Shown here in pieces: positions 8,530-16,711 of a stretch of 64,000 bases of DNA; the first letter of the stretch is position 1; each line of letters starts with the position of its first letter. Source of the DNA: Myxococcales bacterium. GTDB taxonomy: Bacteria; Myxococcota_A; Polyangia; Haliangiales; Haliangiaceae. The DNA lies in NCBI GenBank assembly GCA_016707895.1, contig JADJGV010000011.1, positions 266,092-330,091 of the forward strand. The letters are read 5' to 3'. Position numbers and translations under genes: made by a program. The notes below the pieces were generated by a model. The model saw only the letters and a list, made by a program, of their open reading frames with translations, did no database searches and was not told the origin of the DNA.

Positions 8530-9000
8530 ATGAAGCTCCGGGTCAACGGTCAACCTGCCACGCTCGACATCCCCGACGACGTCCCGCTCCTGTGGGCGAT
8601 CCGCGAAGAGCTGGGGCTGACCGGCACCAAGTTCGGCTGCGGCGCCGCGCAGTGCGGCGCGTGCACCGTGCTGGTCGACGGCCAGGCGCGGCGATCGTGC
8701 GTCACCGCGGTCGGCGACGTCGCCGACCACGAGGTCACCACCGTCGAGGGCCTGGCCGCCGCCGGCACGCTGCACGCGGTCCAGCAGGCGTGGCTCGACG
8801 AGAACGTCCCGCAGTGCGGCTACTGCCAGGTCGGGCAGATCATGGCGGCGGTCGCGCTGCTCGCCGCGCGCCCCGATCCCACCGACGACGACATCGACGC
8901 GGTGATGACCGCCAACCTGTGCCGCTGCGGCACCTACCCGCGCATCCGCCGCGCCATCGCCCGCGCCGCCGCCGCGCTGCGCGCCGGAGGCCAGCCGTGA
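8530..9000 (+). CDS. iorA: (2Fe-2S)-binding small subunit, isoquinoline 1-oxidoreductase-like
   Basis: 156 residues, the usual length for the small subunit of two-subunit xanthine-oxidase-family enzymes. The N-terminal plant-type ferredoxin cluster ligands are in FGCGAAQCGACTVLVDG with the fourth Cys in RRSC. The C-terminal cluster is in CGYCQVGQIM and CRCGTYPRI. It passes electrons from the molybdenum centre to an outside acceptor, here probably the cytochrome c encoded two genes on. Its stop overlaps the next gene's GTG start (GTGA), implying translational coupling. The gene symbol is by family resemblance; the substrate is not shown. Confidence 0.9.
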   Translation: MKLRVNGQPATLDIPDDVPLLWAIREELGLTGTKFGCGAAQCGACTVLVDGQARRSCVTAVGDVADHEVTTVEGLAAAGTLHAVQQAWLDENVPQCGYCQVGQIMAAVALLAARPDPTDDDIDAVMTANLCRCGTYPRIRRAIARAAAALRAGGQP

Positions 9001-11240
9001 CCGCGCCGAGCCGCCGCGCGATCCTGCAGGCCGCGCTCGCCGGCGGCGCGCTCAGCGTCGCGGCGTCGCTGCCGGGGTGCGCCGACCCGCGCCGCCAGCG
9101 CGTCCGCCACGCCGACGCCACCGGCGAGCTGACCACCAGCGCGTTCATCACCGTCCTGCCCAGCGGCGTGATCGCGCTGACCGTGCACAAGGCCGAGATC
9201 GGCCAGGGCGTCACCACCGCCTACGCGACGCTGGTCGCCGAGGAACTCGAGGTCGAGCCCGGCGACCTCGACCTGCACTTCGGCGAGGCCCGCCCCGAGT
9301 TCCGCACCACCGGGCTCGAGGGCGTGCCGATGTTCGCGATCCAGGCGACCGGCGGCTCGACCAGCACCGCCGAGGGCTACCTGCCGCTGCGCCGCGCCGC
9401 CGCGGCCACCCGCGAGGTGCTGATCGCCGCCGCCGCCGCGCGCTGGGGCGTGCCCGCGCGCGAGTGCGCGGCCAAGGCCGGCCAGATCCACCACGCGGCC
9501 ACCGGCCGCGCGCTCGGCTACGGCGCGCTCACCCACGACGCCGCGCGCCAGCCCTTGCCCGACGATCCGCCGCTCAAGCCGGCGGCCAGCTTCCGGCTGA
9601 TCGGCAAGCACGGCGCGCGGGTCGACGGCTACGCCAAGGTCACCGGCGCCGCGACCTTCGGCATCGACGTGGTCGTGCCCGACATGGTGTGCGCCGCGGC
9701 GATCCACGGGCCGCAGTACGGCGCGCGCGCGAAGGCGGTGCGCGACGCCGCCGCGCGCCGGAGCCCGGGCGTGATCGACGTGCTCAGCCTGCCGTGGGGC
9801 GTGGCGGTGGTGGCGGCGAAGTTCTGGCAAGCGCAGCGCGCCGCGCGGCTGGTCGAGATCGACTGGCACGACGGCGCCACCGCCGGCCTCGACAGCGACG
9901 CGATGCTGGCCGCGGCCCGCGCGCACGCCGGCGCGGGCGCCGCGGTGCGCGACGACGGCGACGCCGGGGCCGCGATCGCCCGCGCGCCGAAGCGAATCGC
10001 GGCGGTCTACGAGGCGCCGTTCCTGGCCCACGCCACGCTCGAGCCGCAGAACTGCGTCGCCGCGGTGCGCGGCCGGGCGGTCGAGATCTGGGCCCCGTGC
10101 CAATCGCCCAGCGCGATCCAGGAGGTCGTGGCCGAGGCGCTCGACGTGCGCGCCGCGGACGTGCGGGTCCACACCACGTTCGCCGGCGGCGGCTTCGGCC
10201 GGCGCCTGCTCGCCGACTACGCCGCGCAGGCCGCGACGATCGCGCGCCGGGTCGGGCGCCCGGTCAAGCTGATCTGGGATCGCGCCAGCGACATGACCCA
10301 GGGCTACTACCGCCCGGCCAACGTCACCCACGTCCGCGGCGCGATCGACGCCGCCGGCCGCATGACCGGGCTCGCCTACCACAACCTGTCGCAGCCGATC
10401 ACCGTCGACTCCGCCGAGGCGGTGCGCGGCGGCATGCCGCGCTGGCTGCCCGCGCTGTCGCGCCACCTCACGGCGCAGACGATGGTGGCGCTCACCGCCG
10501 CCAACACGATGATCGATCTGTTCGCCACCGAGGGCGCGCACAACACGCCGTACCGCGTGCCGCACGTCCGCGTCGCCTACACGCCGATCGCCACCGGCCT
10601 GCCGGTCGCGTCGTGGCGCTCGGTCGGCAACTCGGTCAACGGCTTCGTCATCGAGGGGCTGGTCGACGAGCTGGCCCACCTGGCCGGCGCCGATCCGTAC
10701 CAGTTCCGCCGCGCCCACCTGGCGTCGGGCTCGCGCGAGCTGCGGGTGCTCGACGCGGTCGCCACGCTCGCCGGCTGGGGCCAGGCGCCGCCCGCCGGCC
10801 ACGCCTGGGGCATCGCCCGCCACACCGCGTTCGGCACCGAGGCCGCCCAGGTCGCCGAGGTCGCGATCGTCGCCGGGCGCATCCGGGTCACGCGGGTGTG
10901 GTGCGCGGTCGAGTGCGGCCAGGTCGTCAACCCCGACCTGGTGCGCGCGCAGCTCGAGGGCGGCGTCGTCTTCGGGCTGTCGGCCGCGCTGGATCAGGCG
11001 ATCACGCTCGCGGACGGCGTGGTGCAGCAGCGCACCTACGATCAGTTCCCGCCGGTGCGCATGGCCGACTGCCCGCGCATCGAGGTCGCGATCGTCCCCA
11101 GCGACGCGGCGCCGACCGGCGTCGGCGAGCCCGGCGTGCCGCCGATCGCGCCGGCGGTGGCCAACGCGATCTTCGCGCTGACCGGCCGTCGCTTGCGCCG
11201 GATGCCGCTGCAGCGCGCCTACCAGGAGTGGAAGCCATGA
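8997..11240 (+). CDS. iorB: Molybdopterin-binding large subunit, isoquinoline 1-oxidoreductase-like
   Basis: 747 residues from the GTG at 8997, chosen because it overlaps the previous stop and begins a twin-arginine-type signal (PSRRAILQAALAGG) ending in LPGC, a possible Tat lipoprotein. Xanthine-oxidase-family landmarks follow: a first aldehyde-oxidase domain (HKAEIGQGVTTAYATLVAEE), the cofactor loop FAGGGFGRRLLADYAAQA (about residue 395), and the active-site glutamate in GVGEPGVPPIAPA (about 705). It hydroxylates a small N-heterocycle or oxidises an aldehyde; which one is not shown. It works with the 2Fe-2S subunit before it and the cytochrome after it, whose ATG overlaps this stop. Confidence 0.9.
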   Translation: MTAPSRRAILQAALAGGALSVAASLPGCADPRRQRVRHADATGELTTSAFITVLPSGVIALTVHKAEIGQGVTTAYATLVAEELEVEPGDLDLHFGEARPEFRTTGLEGVPMFAIQATGGSTSTAEGYLPLRRAAAATREVLIAAAAARWGVPARECAAKAGQIHHAATGRALGYGALTHDAARQPLPDDPPLKPAASFRLIGKHGARVDGYAKVTGAATFGIDVVVPDMVCAAAIHGPQYGARAKAVRDAAARRSPGVIDVLSLPWGVAVVAAKFWQAQRAARLVEIDWHDGATAGLDSDAMLAAARAHAGAGAAVRDDGDAGAAIARAPKRIAAVYEAPFLAHATLEPQNCVAAVRGRAVEIWAPCQSPSAIQEVVAEALDVRAADVRVHTTFAGGGFGRRLLADYAAQAATIARRVGRPVKLIWDRASDMTQGYYRPANVTHVRGAIDAAGRMTGLAYHNLSQPITVDSAEAVRGGMPRWLPALSRHLTAQTMVALTAANTMIDLFATEGAHNTPYRVPHVRVAYTPIATGLPVASWRSVGNSVNGFVIEGLVDELAHLAGADPYQFRRAHLASGSRELRVLDAVATLAGWGQAPPAGHAWGIARHTAFGTEAAQVAEVAIVAGRIRVTRVWCAVECGQVVNPDLVRAQLEGGVVFGLSAALDQAITLADGVVQQRTYDQFPPVRMADCPRIEVAIVPSDAAPTGVGEPGVPPIAPAVANAIFALTGRRLRRMPLQRAYQEWKP

Positions 11241-11824
11241 CCCGCACCGCCGCGCTCGCCCTCGCGCTGTGCGCCGCCGCCGCGATCGCGCGCGGCGACG
11301 AGCCGCCCACCGTCGCCCCCACCGTCGCCCCCACCGTCGACGCCGCCGCCGGCGCCCGCGCGTTCGCCACCGTCGCCCGCGTGCTGCAGTCGCCGCGCTG
11401 CCAGAACTGCCACCCGGCCGGCGATCGCCCGCTGCAGGGCGACCGCGGCCGCCCCCACCGCATGAACATCAGCCGCACGAGCGTCGCCGCGGGGCTGACC
11501 TGCGGCGCGTGCCACCAGTCGGCCAACGCCGATCGGCTCGGCGTCGTCGGCGGCCCGCCGGGCGCGCCGCACTGGGGCCTGCCGCCGGCCGCGACCCCGA
11601 TGATCTTCCAGGGCCGCTCGCCGGCGGCGCTGTGCGCGCAGCTCAAGGATCCCGCGCAGACCGGCGGCCGCGATCTGCCGGCGCTCCTGCACCACGTCGC
11701 CAGCGATCCGCTGGTGCTGTGGGGGTGGTCGCCCGGCGGGAGACGCACGCCGCCCCCGGTGCCGCACGCCGCGTTCGTGGAGGCGTTCACGACCTGGGTC
11801 GCGTCCGGCGGCGCCTGTCCGTGA
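11237..11824 (+). CDS. Exported di-haem cytochrome c, partner of the molybdenum oxidoreductase
   Basis: 195 residues. A signal peptide (to ARG, residue 19) and a PTVAPTVAPTVD linker precede two haem c sites, CQNCH (about residue 55) and CGACH (about 92). Similar genes follow iorAB-like pairs and are annotated as isoquinoline 1-oxidoreductase subunits; it probably carries electrons from the 2Fe-2S subunit to the respiratory chain in the periplasm. The ATG overlaps the previous stop (ATGA), so it is coupled to the large subunit. It is the last gene of the run starting at 8001. Confidence 0.85.
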   Translation: MTRTAALALALCAAAAIARGDEPPTVAPTVAPTVDAAAGARAFATVARVLQSPRCQNCHPAGDRPLQGDRGRPHRMNISRTSVAAGLTCGACHQSANADRLGVVGGPPGAPHWGLPPAATPMIFQGRSPAALCAQLKDPAQTGGRDLPALLHHVASDPLVLWGWSPGGRRTPPPVPHAAFVEAFTTWVASGGACP

Positions 11825-11848
11825 TCCGGACGGCCCGCGATTTCGCGC

Positions 11849-11877
11849 TTGACGATCGCGCGCGAGTCTCGTAGAAG
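11849..11877 (+). promoter_or_regulatory. Sigma-70-like promoter ahead of a gene-free, structured stretch
   Basis: TTGACG (11849-11854), a 17-base spacer, then TAGAAG (11872-11877). Transcription would begin near 11884, just before a 7-bp hairpin (11885-11891 with 11901-11907). No coding frame follows, so an RNA gene is the likely product. Confidence 0.55.
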
Positions 11878-12035
11878 CATCGTGCCTCGCCGATGTCCCC
11901 GGCGAGGTCCGTAGCGGGGTGGCAGAGGTCGGGCATCGCAGGACGCGATGTGCTCCTCGGTCGGCACGACGGTGCGCGCTCTCACCAGCGCGTCCACGCA
12001 GTCGCGTCCCGGCGCCAACCCGTCGGCCAGGGAAA

Positions 12036-12063
12036 GAGGGTTCGACTCCCTCCGGCTCCGCCA
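12036..12063 (+). tRNA. tRNA 3'-domain (T arm, acceptor 3' strand, CCA) without a normal 5' half
   Basis: GAGGG-TTCGACT-CCCTC (12036-12052) is a perfect 5-bp T arm with a 7-base loop. CGGCTCC, discriminator G and CCA follow (12053-12063). The antisense reading gives EGVEPS, a known spurious-protein signature of tRNA ends. A discriminator G suits serine or selenocysteine tRNA. I find no GGAGCCG-like acceptor strand upstream. The best match, GGAGCTG (7 pairs, one G-U), lies downstream at 12069-12075, followed by a D-arm-like hairpin (12078-12092) and a hairpin with loop CTGGAAC (12118-12136), which would carry a GGA serine anticodon. It could be a permuted tRNA or tmRNA, or a tRNA remnant (attachment site). 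Confidence 0.4.
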
Positions 12064-12136
12064 TCTATGGAGCTGACGCCGAACGGTCCGGCACTGGGTC
12101 GCCATCCCAGCTCCCGACGCTGTCTGGAACACAGCG

Positions 12137-12441
12137 AAAAAACTTGGCCGGTCGGTCGGGGGTAGCCTCGACGACGCGGCTCGCCGCGCCGTCAGCCGCA
12201 CCTCGACCGGGCGTCACGCCCCAGCCGCACCGCCGCGATCCGCCACGCCGACGACGTCGACGCGGTCCGTCGCGATCCGCTGCGACCACGGCCGTGCCGC
12301 TCGCTCGCGATCGGTCCCGCCGCCGCCGCTCGTCGATCGCCGCGCTCGTCTCCGGACGCGCGTCGCGCCGCCGACCGTCGACGGTCCTGGCCGCCCCCCG
12401 CCGACCACCCTTTCCCGCCCTGCAAGGAAGGCAGGTGTCCC
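12137..12441 (+). other. Intergenic stretch before slipin gene, nothing recognised
   Basis: About 300 bases of G/C-rich sequence after the tRNA-like structures. I see no supported reading frame, terminator or repeat. The last 20 bases hold the ribosome site (AAGGAAGGCAG) for the slipin gene. Confidence 0.5.
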
Positions 12442-13527
12442 ATGAAGACGATCACGATCCCGATTACCCAGCGTGCCGTGCTCACCAAGCACGGCGTCCC
12501 CGTCCGCGCGCTCGCGCCCGGCAAGCACGGCTTCTGGACCGGCGCCTACGACGTCGTCCGCTTCGAGCGCAACGACCTGGTGTTCGACGCCGCGCCCGAG
12601 CTGCGCGCCGTCATGCCGGCCGGCTGGTACGCCGAGGCCACCGTCGGCCCGCGCCAGCGCGGCGTGCTGTGGAAGCACGGCCGCCCGGCGAAGTTCCTGC
12701 GCCCCGGCACCCACCGCTACTGGGCCGGCGATGACGGCGTCGAGCTGCGGGTCTACGACGTCGACCAGCCGATGCCCGAGCTGACCGACGAGCTGCGCGC
12801 GCTGCTCCCGGCGGCCGAGCTGCTCGACGTCACCGTGCAGCAGCACCAGCGCGGCCTCAAGTACGTCAGCGGCCGGTTCGCCGAGCAGCTCGGCCCGGGC
12901 CGCTACCTGTGCTGGAACCCGCCCGACGCCAAGGTCGCGATCGCGGTGCTCGACACCCGCCGCCAGCAGCTCAACGTGCCGGCCCAGGAGCTGATGACCA
13001 AGGACAAGGTCACGCTGCGCCTGACGCTGACCCTCGAGTACGCGCCCACCGATCTGCCGGTGGCGATCCACGCGGTCGCCGACCTGCGCGAGGCGCTGTA
13101 CCTCGAGGTGCAGCTGGCCGCCCGCGACTACCTCGGCGCGGCCACGCTCGACGAGCTGCTCGAGGGCCGCGAGGCCATGACCCGCTACCTCGAGGCGCGG
13201 GTGGTGCCGCGGGCCAAGGAGCTCGGCGTCGACGTGGCGCGGGTCGGCGTCAAGGACGTCGTCCTGCCCGGCGAGATGAAGACGCTGCTCAACCGCGTCA
13301 TCGAGGCCGAGAAGGAGGCCGCCGCCAACGTCATCACCCGGCGCGAGGAGGCGGCCGCGACCCGCAGCATGGCCAACACCGCGCGCGCGTTCGCCGAGCA
13401 GCCGCTGCTCCTGGAGCTCAAGCGGCTCGAGACGCTGAAGGAGATCGCGGGCAAGGTCGGCGCGATCAAGCTGGTGATGGGCGCCGAGGGCGTGCAGCGC
13501 CTGCTCGGCGACGGCAAGCCGGCGTGA
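12442..13527 (+). CDS. Slipin / SPFH-domain (stomatin-prohibitin) protein
   Basis: 361 residues. An SPFH/band-7 domain spans roughly residues 135-290 (LLDVTVQQHQRGLKY, QELMTKDKVTLRLTLTLEY, LDELLEGREAMTRYL, LGVDVARVGVKDVVLPGEM), followed by a helical segment rich in Glu and Ala (VIEAEKEAAANVITRREEA) typical of stomatin/slipin oligomerisation. The N-terminal 120 residues contain two repeats of a beta unit (QRAVLTKHGVPVRALAPGKH and QRGVLWKHGRPAKFLRPGTH), and there is no N-terminal membrane helix, so it may be peripheral. Slipins scaffold membrane microdomains and proteases; the partner is unknown. A strong ribosome site precedes the ATG. Confidence 0.9.
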   Translation: MKTITIPITQRAVLTKHGVPVRALAPGKHGFWTGAYDVVRFERNDLVFDAAPELRAVMPAGWYAEATVGPRQRGVLWKHGRPAKFLRPGTHRYWAGDDGVELRVYDVDQPMPELTDELRALLPAAELLDVTVQQHQRGLKYVSGRFAEQLGPGRYLCWNPPDAKVAIAVLDTRRQQLNVPAQELMTKDKVTLRLTLTLEYAPTDLPVAIHAVADLREALYLEVQLAARDYLGAATLDELLEGREAMTRYLEARVVPRAKELGVDVARVGVKDVVLPGEMKTLLNRVIEAEKEAAANVITRREEAAATRSMANTARAFAEQPLLLELKRLETLKEIAGKVGAIKLVMGAEGVQRLLGDGKPA

Positions 13528-13799
13528 CGGGGCGGCGGGGCCGGCGGGTCCGCAACCTTGGTTGTGGTCCCGTCGCGGATCGCCTCGCCGCGCCGTGAAC
13601 CGCCGCGCACGTCGTCGGGATCCACCACGCAGCGCCGACACTGCCGCGAGATCCCGCGCACGTGAACCGGCGGTGACAGCGCGGCGGAGATCGACGACTT
13701 GGCCGTCGCGCGTTTCGCCGCGCGCGGCGGTTCCGGACATCGGTGTCGCGGCCCACGACCTGCCGCGACGTGGCACGCGCCGTGAAAAGCGCGGCGGCC

Positions 13800-14357
13800 A
13801 TGCCCACGCATGTTCACCCCACCATCCTCCTCTCCTCCCTCACCCTCGCCGTCGTCGCGTCGTCCCTCGCCGCGTCGCCGGCCACCGCCGACGGCGCCGA
13901 TCCGCGCGTCGCGGTCACCGTCTCGCCGTTGCACCTGTTCGTGCCGATGGCCGAGGTCACCGTCGAGGCGCGCGTGGCGCCGCGGCTCGGCGTCGCCGTG
14001 ATCGGCGGCGTCGGCGCGGTTCGCGACGCCGCGACCGACGAGCGCATCCGCCTGTTCGAGGGCGGCGCCAGCGCGCGCTACTACGTCCTCGGCTCGTTCC
14101 GCCACGGCCTCCAGCTGGGTGCCGAGGCGCTGTACGTCCACGCCGACGCCACCGCCGACGCCACCGGCGTCCAGGCCGCCGGCCTCGGGCTGTCGCCCTT
14201 CGTCGGCTACAAGTGGACCCACCGCACCGGCGTCACCATCGATGCGCAGCTCGGCGCGACCTACCTGGCCGCGCGCGCCGAGGCCGACACCGGCGCCACC
14301 GCGGACACGCGCGACGTCGCGCCGATGCTGAACCTGAACCTCGGCTACAGCTTCTGA
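13800..14357 (+). CDS. Exported outer-membrane-type beta-barrel protein, hypothetical
   Basis: 185 residues from the ATG at 13800, chosen because it gives a signal peptide (MPTHVHPTILLSSLTLAVVASS... ending ATADG); an upstream in-frame start would add 19 residues of poor signal sequence. The mature part has repeating amphipathic strands (VAVTVSPLHLFVPMAEVTVEAR, ARYYVLGSFRHGLQLGAEALYV) and ends in an aromatic residue (NLNLGYSF), the usual barrel C-terminus recognised by the BAM machinery. No ligand can be inferred. The 272 bases upstream show no gene. Confidence 0.7.
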   Translation: MPTHVHPTILLSSLTLAVVASSLAASPATADGADPRVAVTVSPLHLFVPMAEVTVEARVAPRLGVAVIGGVGAVRDAATDERIRLFEGGASARYYVLGSFRHGLQLGAEALYVHADATADATGVQAAGLGLSPFVGYKWTHRTGVTIDAQLGATYLAARAEADTGATADTRDVAPMLNLNLGYSF

Positions 14358-14444
14358 ATGACCGTCGCGGCGGCGGCGCGGGCGCGCACGCCGGCGGCCC
14401 CGCCCCTTTGCGATCGCGGCCGGGATCTGATGTAGTGCGCGCGC

Positions 14445-15488
14445 ATGCGTGCCGTGTCTCCTGCTCGCTTCCTCGCCCTGGGTCTCCTCGCGCTCGGCCT
14501 CGCCGCCGGCGGCTGTGATCACAAGGAGCGGTCCACCGCCAACCCCGCCGCCGAGGCCTGGACGGTCGCCGACGGCGCGATGACCAAGCGGATGTCGCAG
14601 CTGCGCGACCGGCAGAAGGTGCTGGCCGGCCGCGCCGCGGTGCTGGCGGTGCCCGAGGGCACCGAGGACGCGACGCTGGCCTCGGTGATCACCGACGTGC
14701 AGGGCCAGCTCGCGGCGATCGACGCCGCGTGCAACGCCGCCGAGGGCGCGCTGAACCAGGCCCGCACCGACGCCACCGCGGCGCTGGCCACCCCCGATCG
14801 GATCGCCGCGGCCCGCCAGGTCAGCGCCGGCGCCGCCGCGTTCGAGACCGCGGCCAAGGCCGCCGACGGCGTCATGAACGGCGTCGAGCCGCGGATCGTG
14901 ACCGGCGAGCAGATCATGAAGCGCCTGCTGGCCCAGCTGGCCGCCGCGGTCGCGCAGCTGCAGCGGCTGGCCGCCGAGGGCGGCACCGCCGACTTCTCGG
15001 ACATCGACTTCCAGGTCGGCAGCGCCGAGTTCGACTTCACCCACCCGGCCAGCAAGGCCACCCTCGAGCGGCTGGTCAAGTTCGGCTCGAGCTGCCCCGA
15101 GCTGCGGTTCGCGCTGACCGGCTTCACCTCGAAGGAGGGCGTCGCGGCGCGCAACAAGGCGCTGAGCGAGGCCCGCGCCGAGGCGGTCAAGGCCTACCTG
15201 GTGGGGCAGGGCGTTCCGGCCGCGGCGATCGAGCGCACCGCCGGCCTGGGCTCGGCGACGACGCTGGTCGACGAGCCCGATCCGGGCACGCCGGCCGAGG
15301 CGGCGATGCCGCCCGCGCAGCTGGACCTGATCCGCCGCAAGAACCGCCGGGTCAACGTCGAGGTCATCACGCCGTGCCCGGCCACGCCGACCGCCGCGGC
15401 CCCGACGCAGGTGCCGCCCGGCCCGCCGCCGACTCCGCCCGCCGTCGAGCGCCCGATCGCGCCGACCGGGCCGGGCGCGCAGCGCTGA
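14445..15488 (+). CDS. OmpA-family lipoprotein (peptidoglycan-binding C-terminal domain)
   Basis: 347 residues. Lipoprotein signal MRAVSPARFLALGLLALGLAAGGC. Residues about 45-185 are alanine-rich helical sequence. Residues about 190-305 are an OmpA-like domain: an IDFQVGSAEFDF start (the usual IxFxxxS/N form), LRFALTGFTSKEGVAARNKALSEARAEAV, and RRKNRRVNVEVI. The domain normally binds meso-diaminopimelate in peptidoglycan. It ends in a Pro/Ala-rich tail. It probably links the outer membrane to the wall, as Pal does, though the long helical spacer differs from Pal. Convergent with the CBS-domain gene, 13 bases apart. Confidence 0.85.
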   Translation: MRAVSPARFLALGLLALGLAAGGCDHKERSTANPAAEAWTVADGAMTKRMSQLRDRQKVLAGRAAVLAVPEGTEDATLASVITDVQGQLAAIDAACNAAEGALNQARTDATAALATPDRIAAARQVSAGAAAFETAAKAADGVMNGVEPRIVTGEQIMKRLLAQLAAAVAQLQRLAAEGGTADFSDIDFQVGSAEFDFTHPASKATLERLVKFGSSCPELRFALTGFTSKEGVAARNKALSEARAEAVKAYLVGQGVPAAAIERTAGLGSATTLVDEPDPGTPAEAAMPPAQLDLIRRKNRRVNVEVITPCPATPTAAAPTQVPPGPPPTPPAVERPIAPTGPGAQR

Positions 15489-15501
15489 CGCCTCCGCGGC
15501 G

Positions 15502-16125
15502 CTACTGCCGCTCGAGGACGCTGATCGGTCGGTACCCCGCGGCCCACGCCGCGTCGGCCAGCCGATCGCCGTGCGGTCCGCGCACGGTGATCACCAGATC
15601 GAACCCCGCCGGGATCACGCCGGCGATGGTCAGGCCCAGCGCCTTGGCCTTGGGGGCCAGCGCCGCCAGGAGGCCGTTGGCGTCGACCCGCGTGAACACC
15701 ATCCGGGTGCACGGCCCGTCGAACCGCAGGCTGGAGATCAGCGCCCGCAGCGCGTCGGCGTCGGTGATGATGCCCAGGAGCGCGCCGGTCCCGCGCACCA
15801 CCGGCAGCGCCCCGAGCTTGCGGGTGGCCATGAGCTCGGCGGCGTCCTCGAGCGCCGCGGTCGCCAGCGTGGTGACCACCGGGCTCGACATCACCGCCCG
15901 CACCTCGCGCTGCGGCGTACGCCCCTCGCTGGCGCCCACCGAGAACGGGTCGATCGCCTCCCCGCGCAGCAGATCGCTGCGCGTGACCATGCCGATGACG
16001 CGGTCCCCCTTCACCACCGGCAGGTGACGGATCCGATGCTCGGCCATGACCGCCGCGGCCGCGCGCACGGTGACGTCGGGCGTCACCGTGTACGGATCGC
16101 GGGTCATCCAGCTCTCGACGATCAT
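15502..16125 (-). CDS. Tandem CBS-domain protein
   Basis: 207 residues from the ATG at 16125 (MIVESWMTRDPYTVTPD). Two CBS domains are clear: MTRDPYTVTPDVTVRAAAAVMAEHRIRHLPVV with VIGMVTRSDLLRG, and VMSSPVVTTLATAALEDAAELM with LLGIITDADALRAL. The C-terminal 60 residues (TRMVFTRVDANGLLAAL, IPAGFDLVITVRG) look like an ACT-type ligand-binding fold. Such proteins sense adenine nucleotides and regulate partners; none is evident here. A longer upstream frame is open but looks non-coding. Confidence 0.85.
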   Translation of the reverse strand: MIVESWMTRDPYTVTPDVTVRAAAAVMAEHRIRHLPVVKGDRVIGMVTRSDLLRGEAIDPFSVGASEGRTPQREVRAVMSSPVVTTLATAALEDAAELMATRKLGALPVVRGTGALLGIITDADALRALISSLRFDGPCTRMVFTRVDANGLLAALAPKAKALGLTIAGVIPAGFDLVITVRGPHGDRLADAAWAAGYRPISVLERQ

Positions 16126-16174
16126 GGCGGGTCGATCGTCGAATCGACCGCGCCCGCCGCCCGTGCAGCCCGGG

Positions 16175-16711
16175 TCACGGGGCGGCGAGGCAGGCGTCGG
16201 TGGCGACCGCGAGCTCGCGCAGGTAGGCGTCGACCCGGGCCGACGGGCGCCACGCGATCGCGCGCACGATCGCCAGCCGTTCGCCGCGCCGCACCACGCA
16301 GCGAGTGTCGCGCTGGCGGCCGCTCCGCGTGGTCGCGCACGTCCACGCCGGTTGGGCGACGTCCTGCCAGCCGTCACGATCGTCGCGCACATCGATGAAG
16401 TCGACGTAGAAGTACTCCGGGACCACGCCCTGCAGGCTCCAGCCCACGCCCCAGGCGTGCCGCCGCAGCGGCGGCGACCAGCTGCGCTTGCTGCGCGTGG
16501 CGGGCCGATCGATCGGCGGGAGGACGTCGGCGCGCACGCCGGCGAAGGCGCGGTGCCGTTGGCCGATCCGCGCGGCCGCGCCGTCGACCGCCGCAGCGCA
16601 GCTGGTCGCCCACGCCTCGCTGGTCGGCGCCACGACTGCCCCCGCCGGCGCCGCCACCGCGGGCGGCCCCGCCGCGACCAGCGCGACCAACGCGAAGGCC
16701 ACGCGCCTCAC
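16175..16711 (-). CDS. Small exported hypothetical protein coupled to the alpha-2-macroglobulin gene
   Basis: 178 residues from the GTG at 16711, which overlaps the stop of the upstream macroglobulin frame (GTGA). The N-terminus is a signal peptide (RRVAFALVALVAAGPPAVAA). The mature part has paired cysteines (CAAAVDG, WTCATT, RCVV, DACLAAP) and a VVPEYFYVDFIDVRDDRDGW segment. No family recognised. The tight coupling suggests it works with the macroglobulin in the periplasm, but this is inference. Confidence 0.65.
   Translation of the reverse strand: MRRVAFALVALVAAGPPAVAAPAGAVVAPTSEAWATSCAAAVDGAAARIGQRHRAFAGVRADVLPPIDRPATRSKRSWSPPLRRHAWGVGWSLQGVVPEYFYVDFIDVRDDRDGWQDVAQPAWTCATTRSGRQRDTRCVVRRGERLAIVRAIAWRPSARVDAYLRELAVATDACLAAP

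Noticed and set aside
12118..12140. Terminator: hairpin CGCTGT/ACAGCG followed by six A's
   Set aside because: An A-run, not T-run, follows on this strand, and on the other strand the T-run precedes the hairpin, so it is not a terminator in either direction.
12069..12200. Two-piece tmRNA with tag peptide
   Set aside because: The only early stop codon is a TAG at about 12172 and the frame before it lacks an Ala-Ala tag end; the conserved TTCGAC D-region is missing. Kept only as one option in the finding.
11002..12201. Long minus-strand frames (399 and 281 codons) with EGVEPS / RESNPLS text
   Set aside because: The motif is a known artefact of tRNA ends read in antisense; the frames overlap the cytochrome gene in shadow and are not coding.
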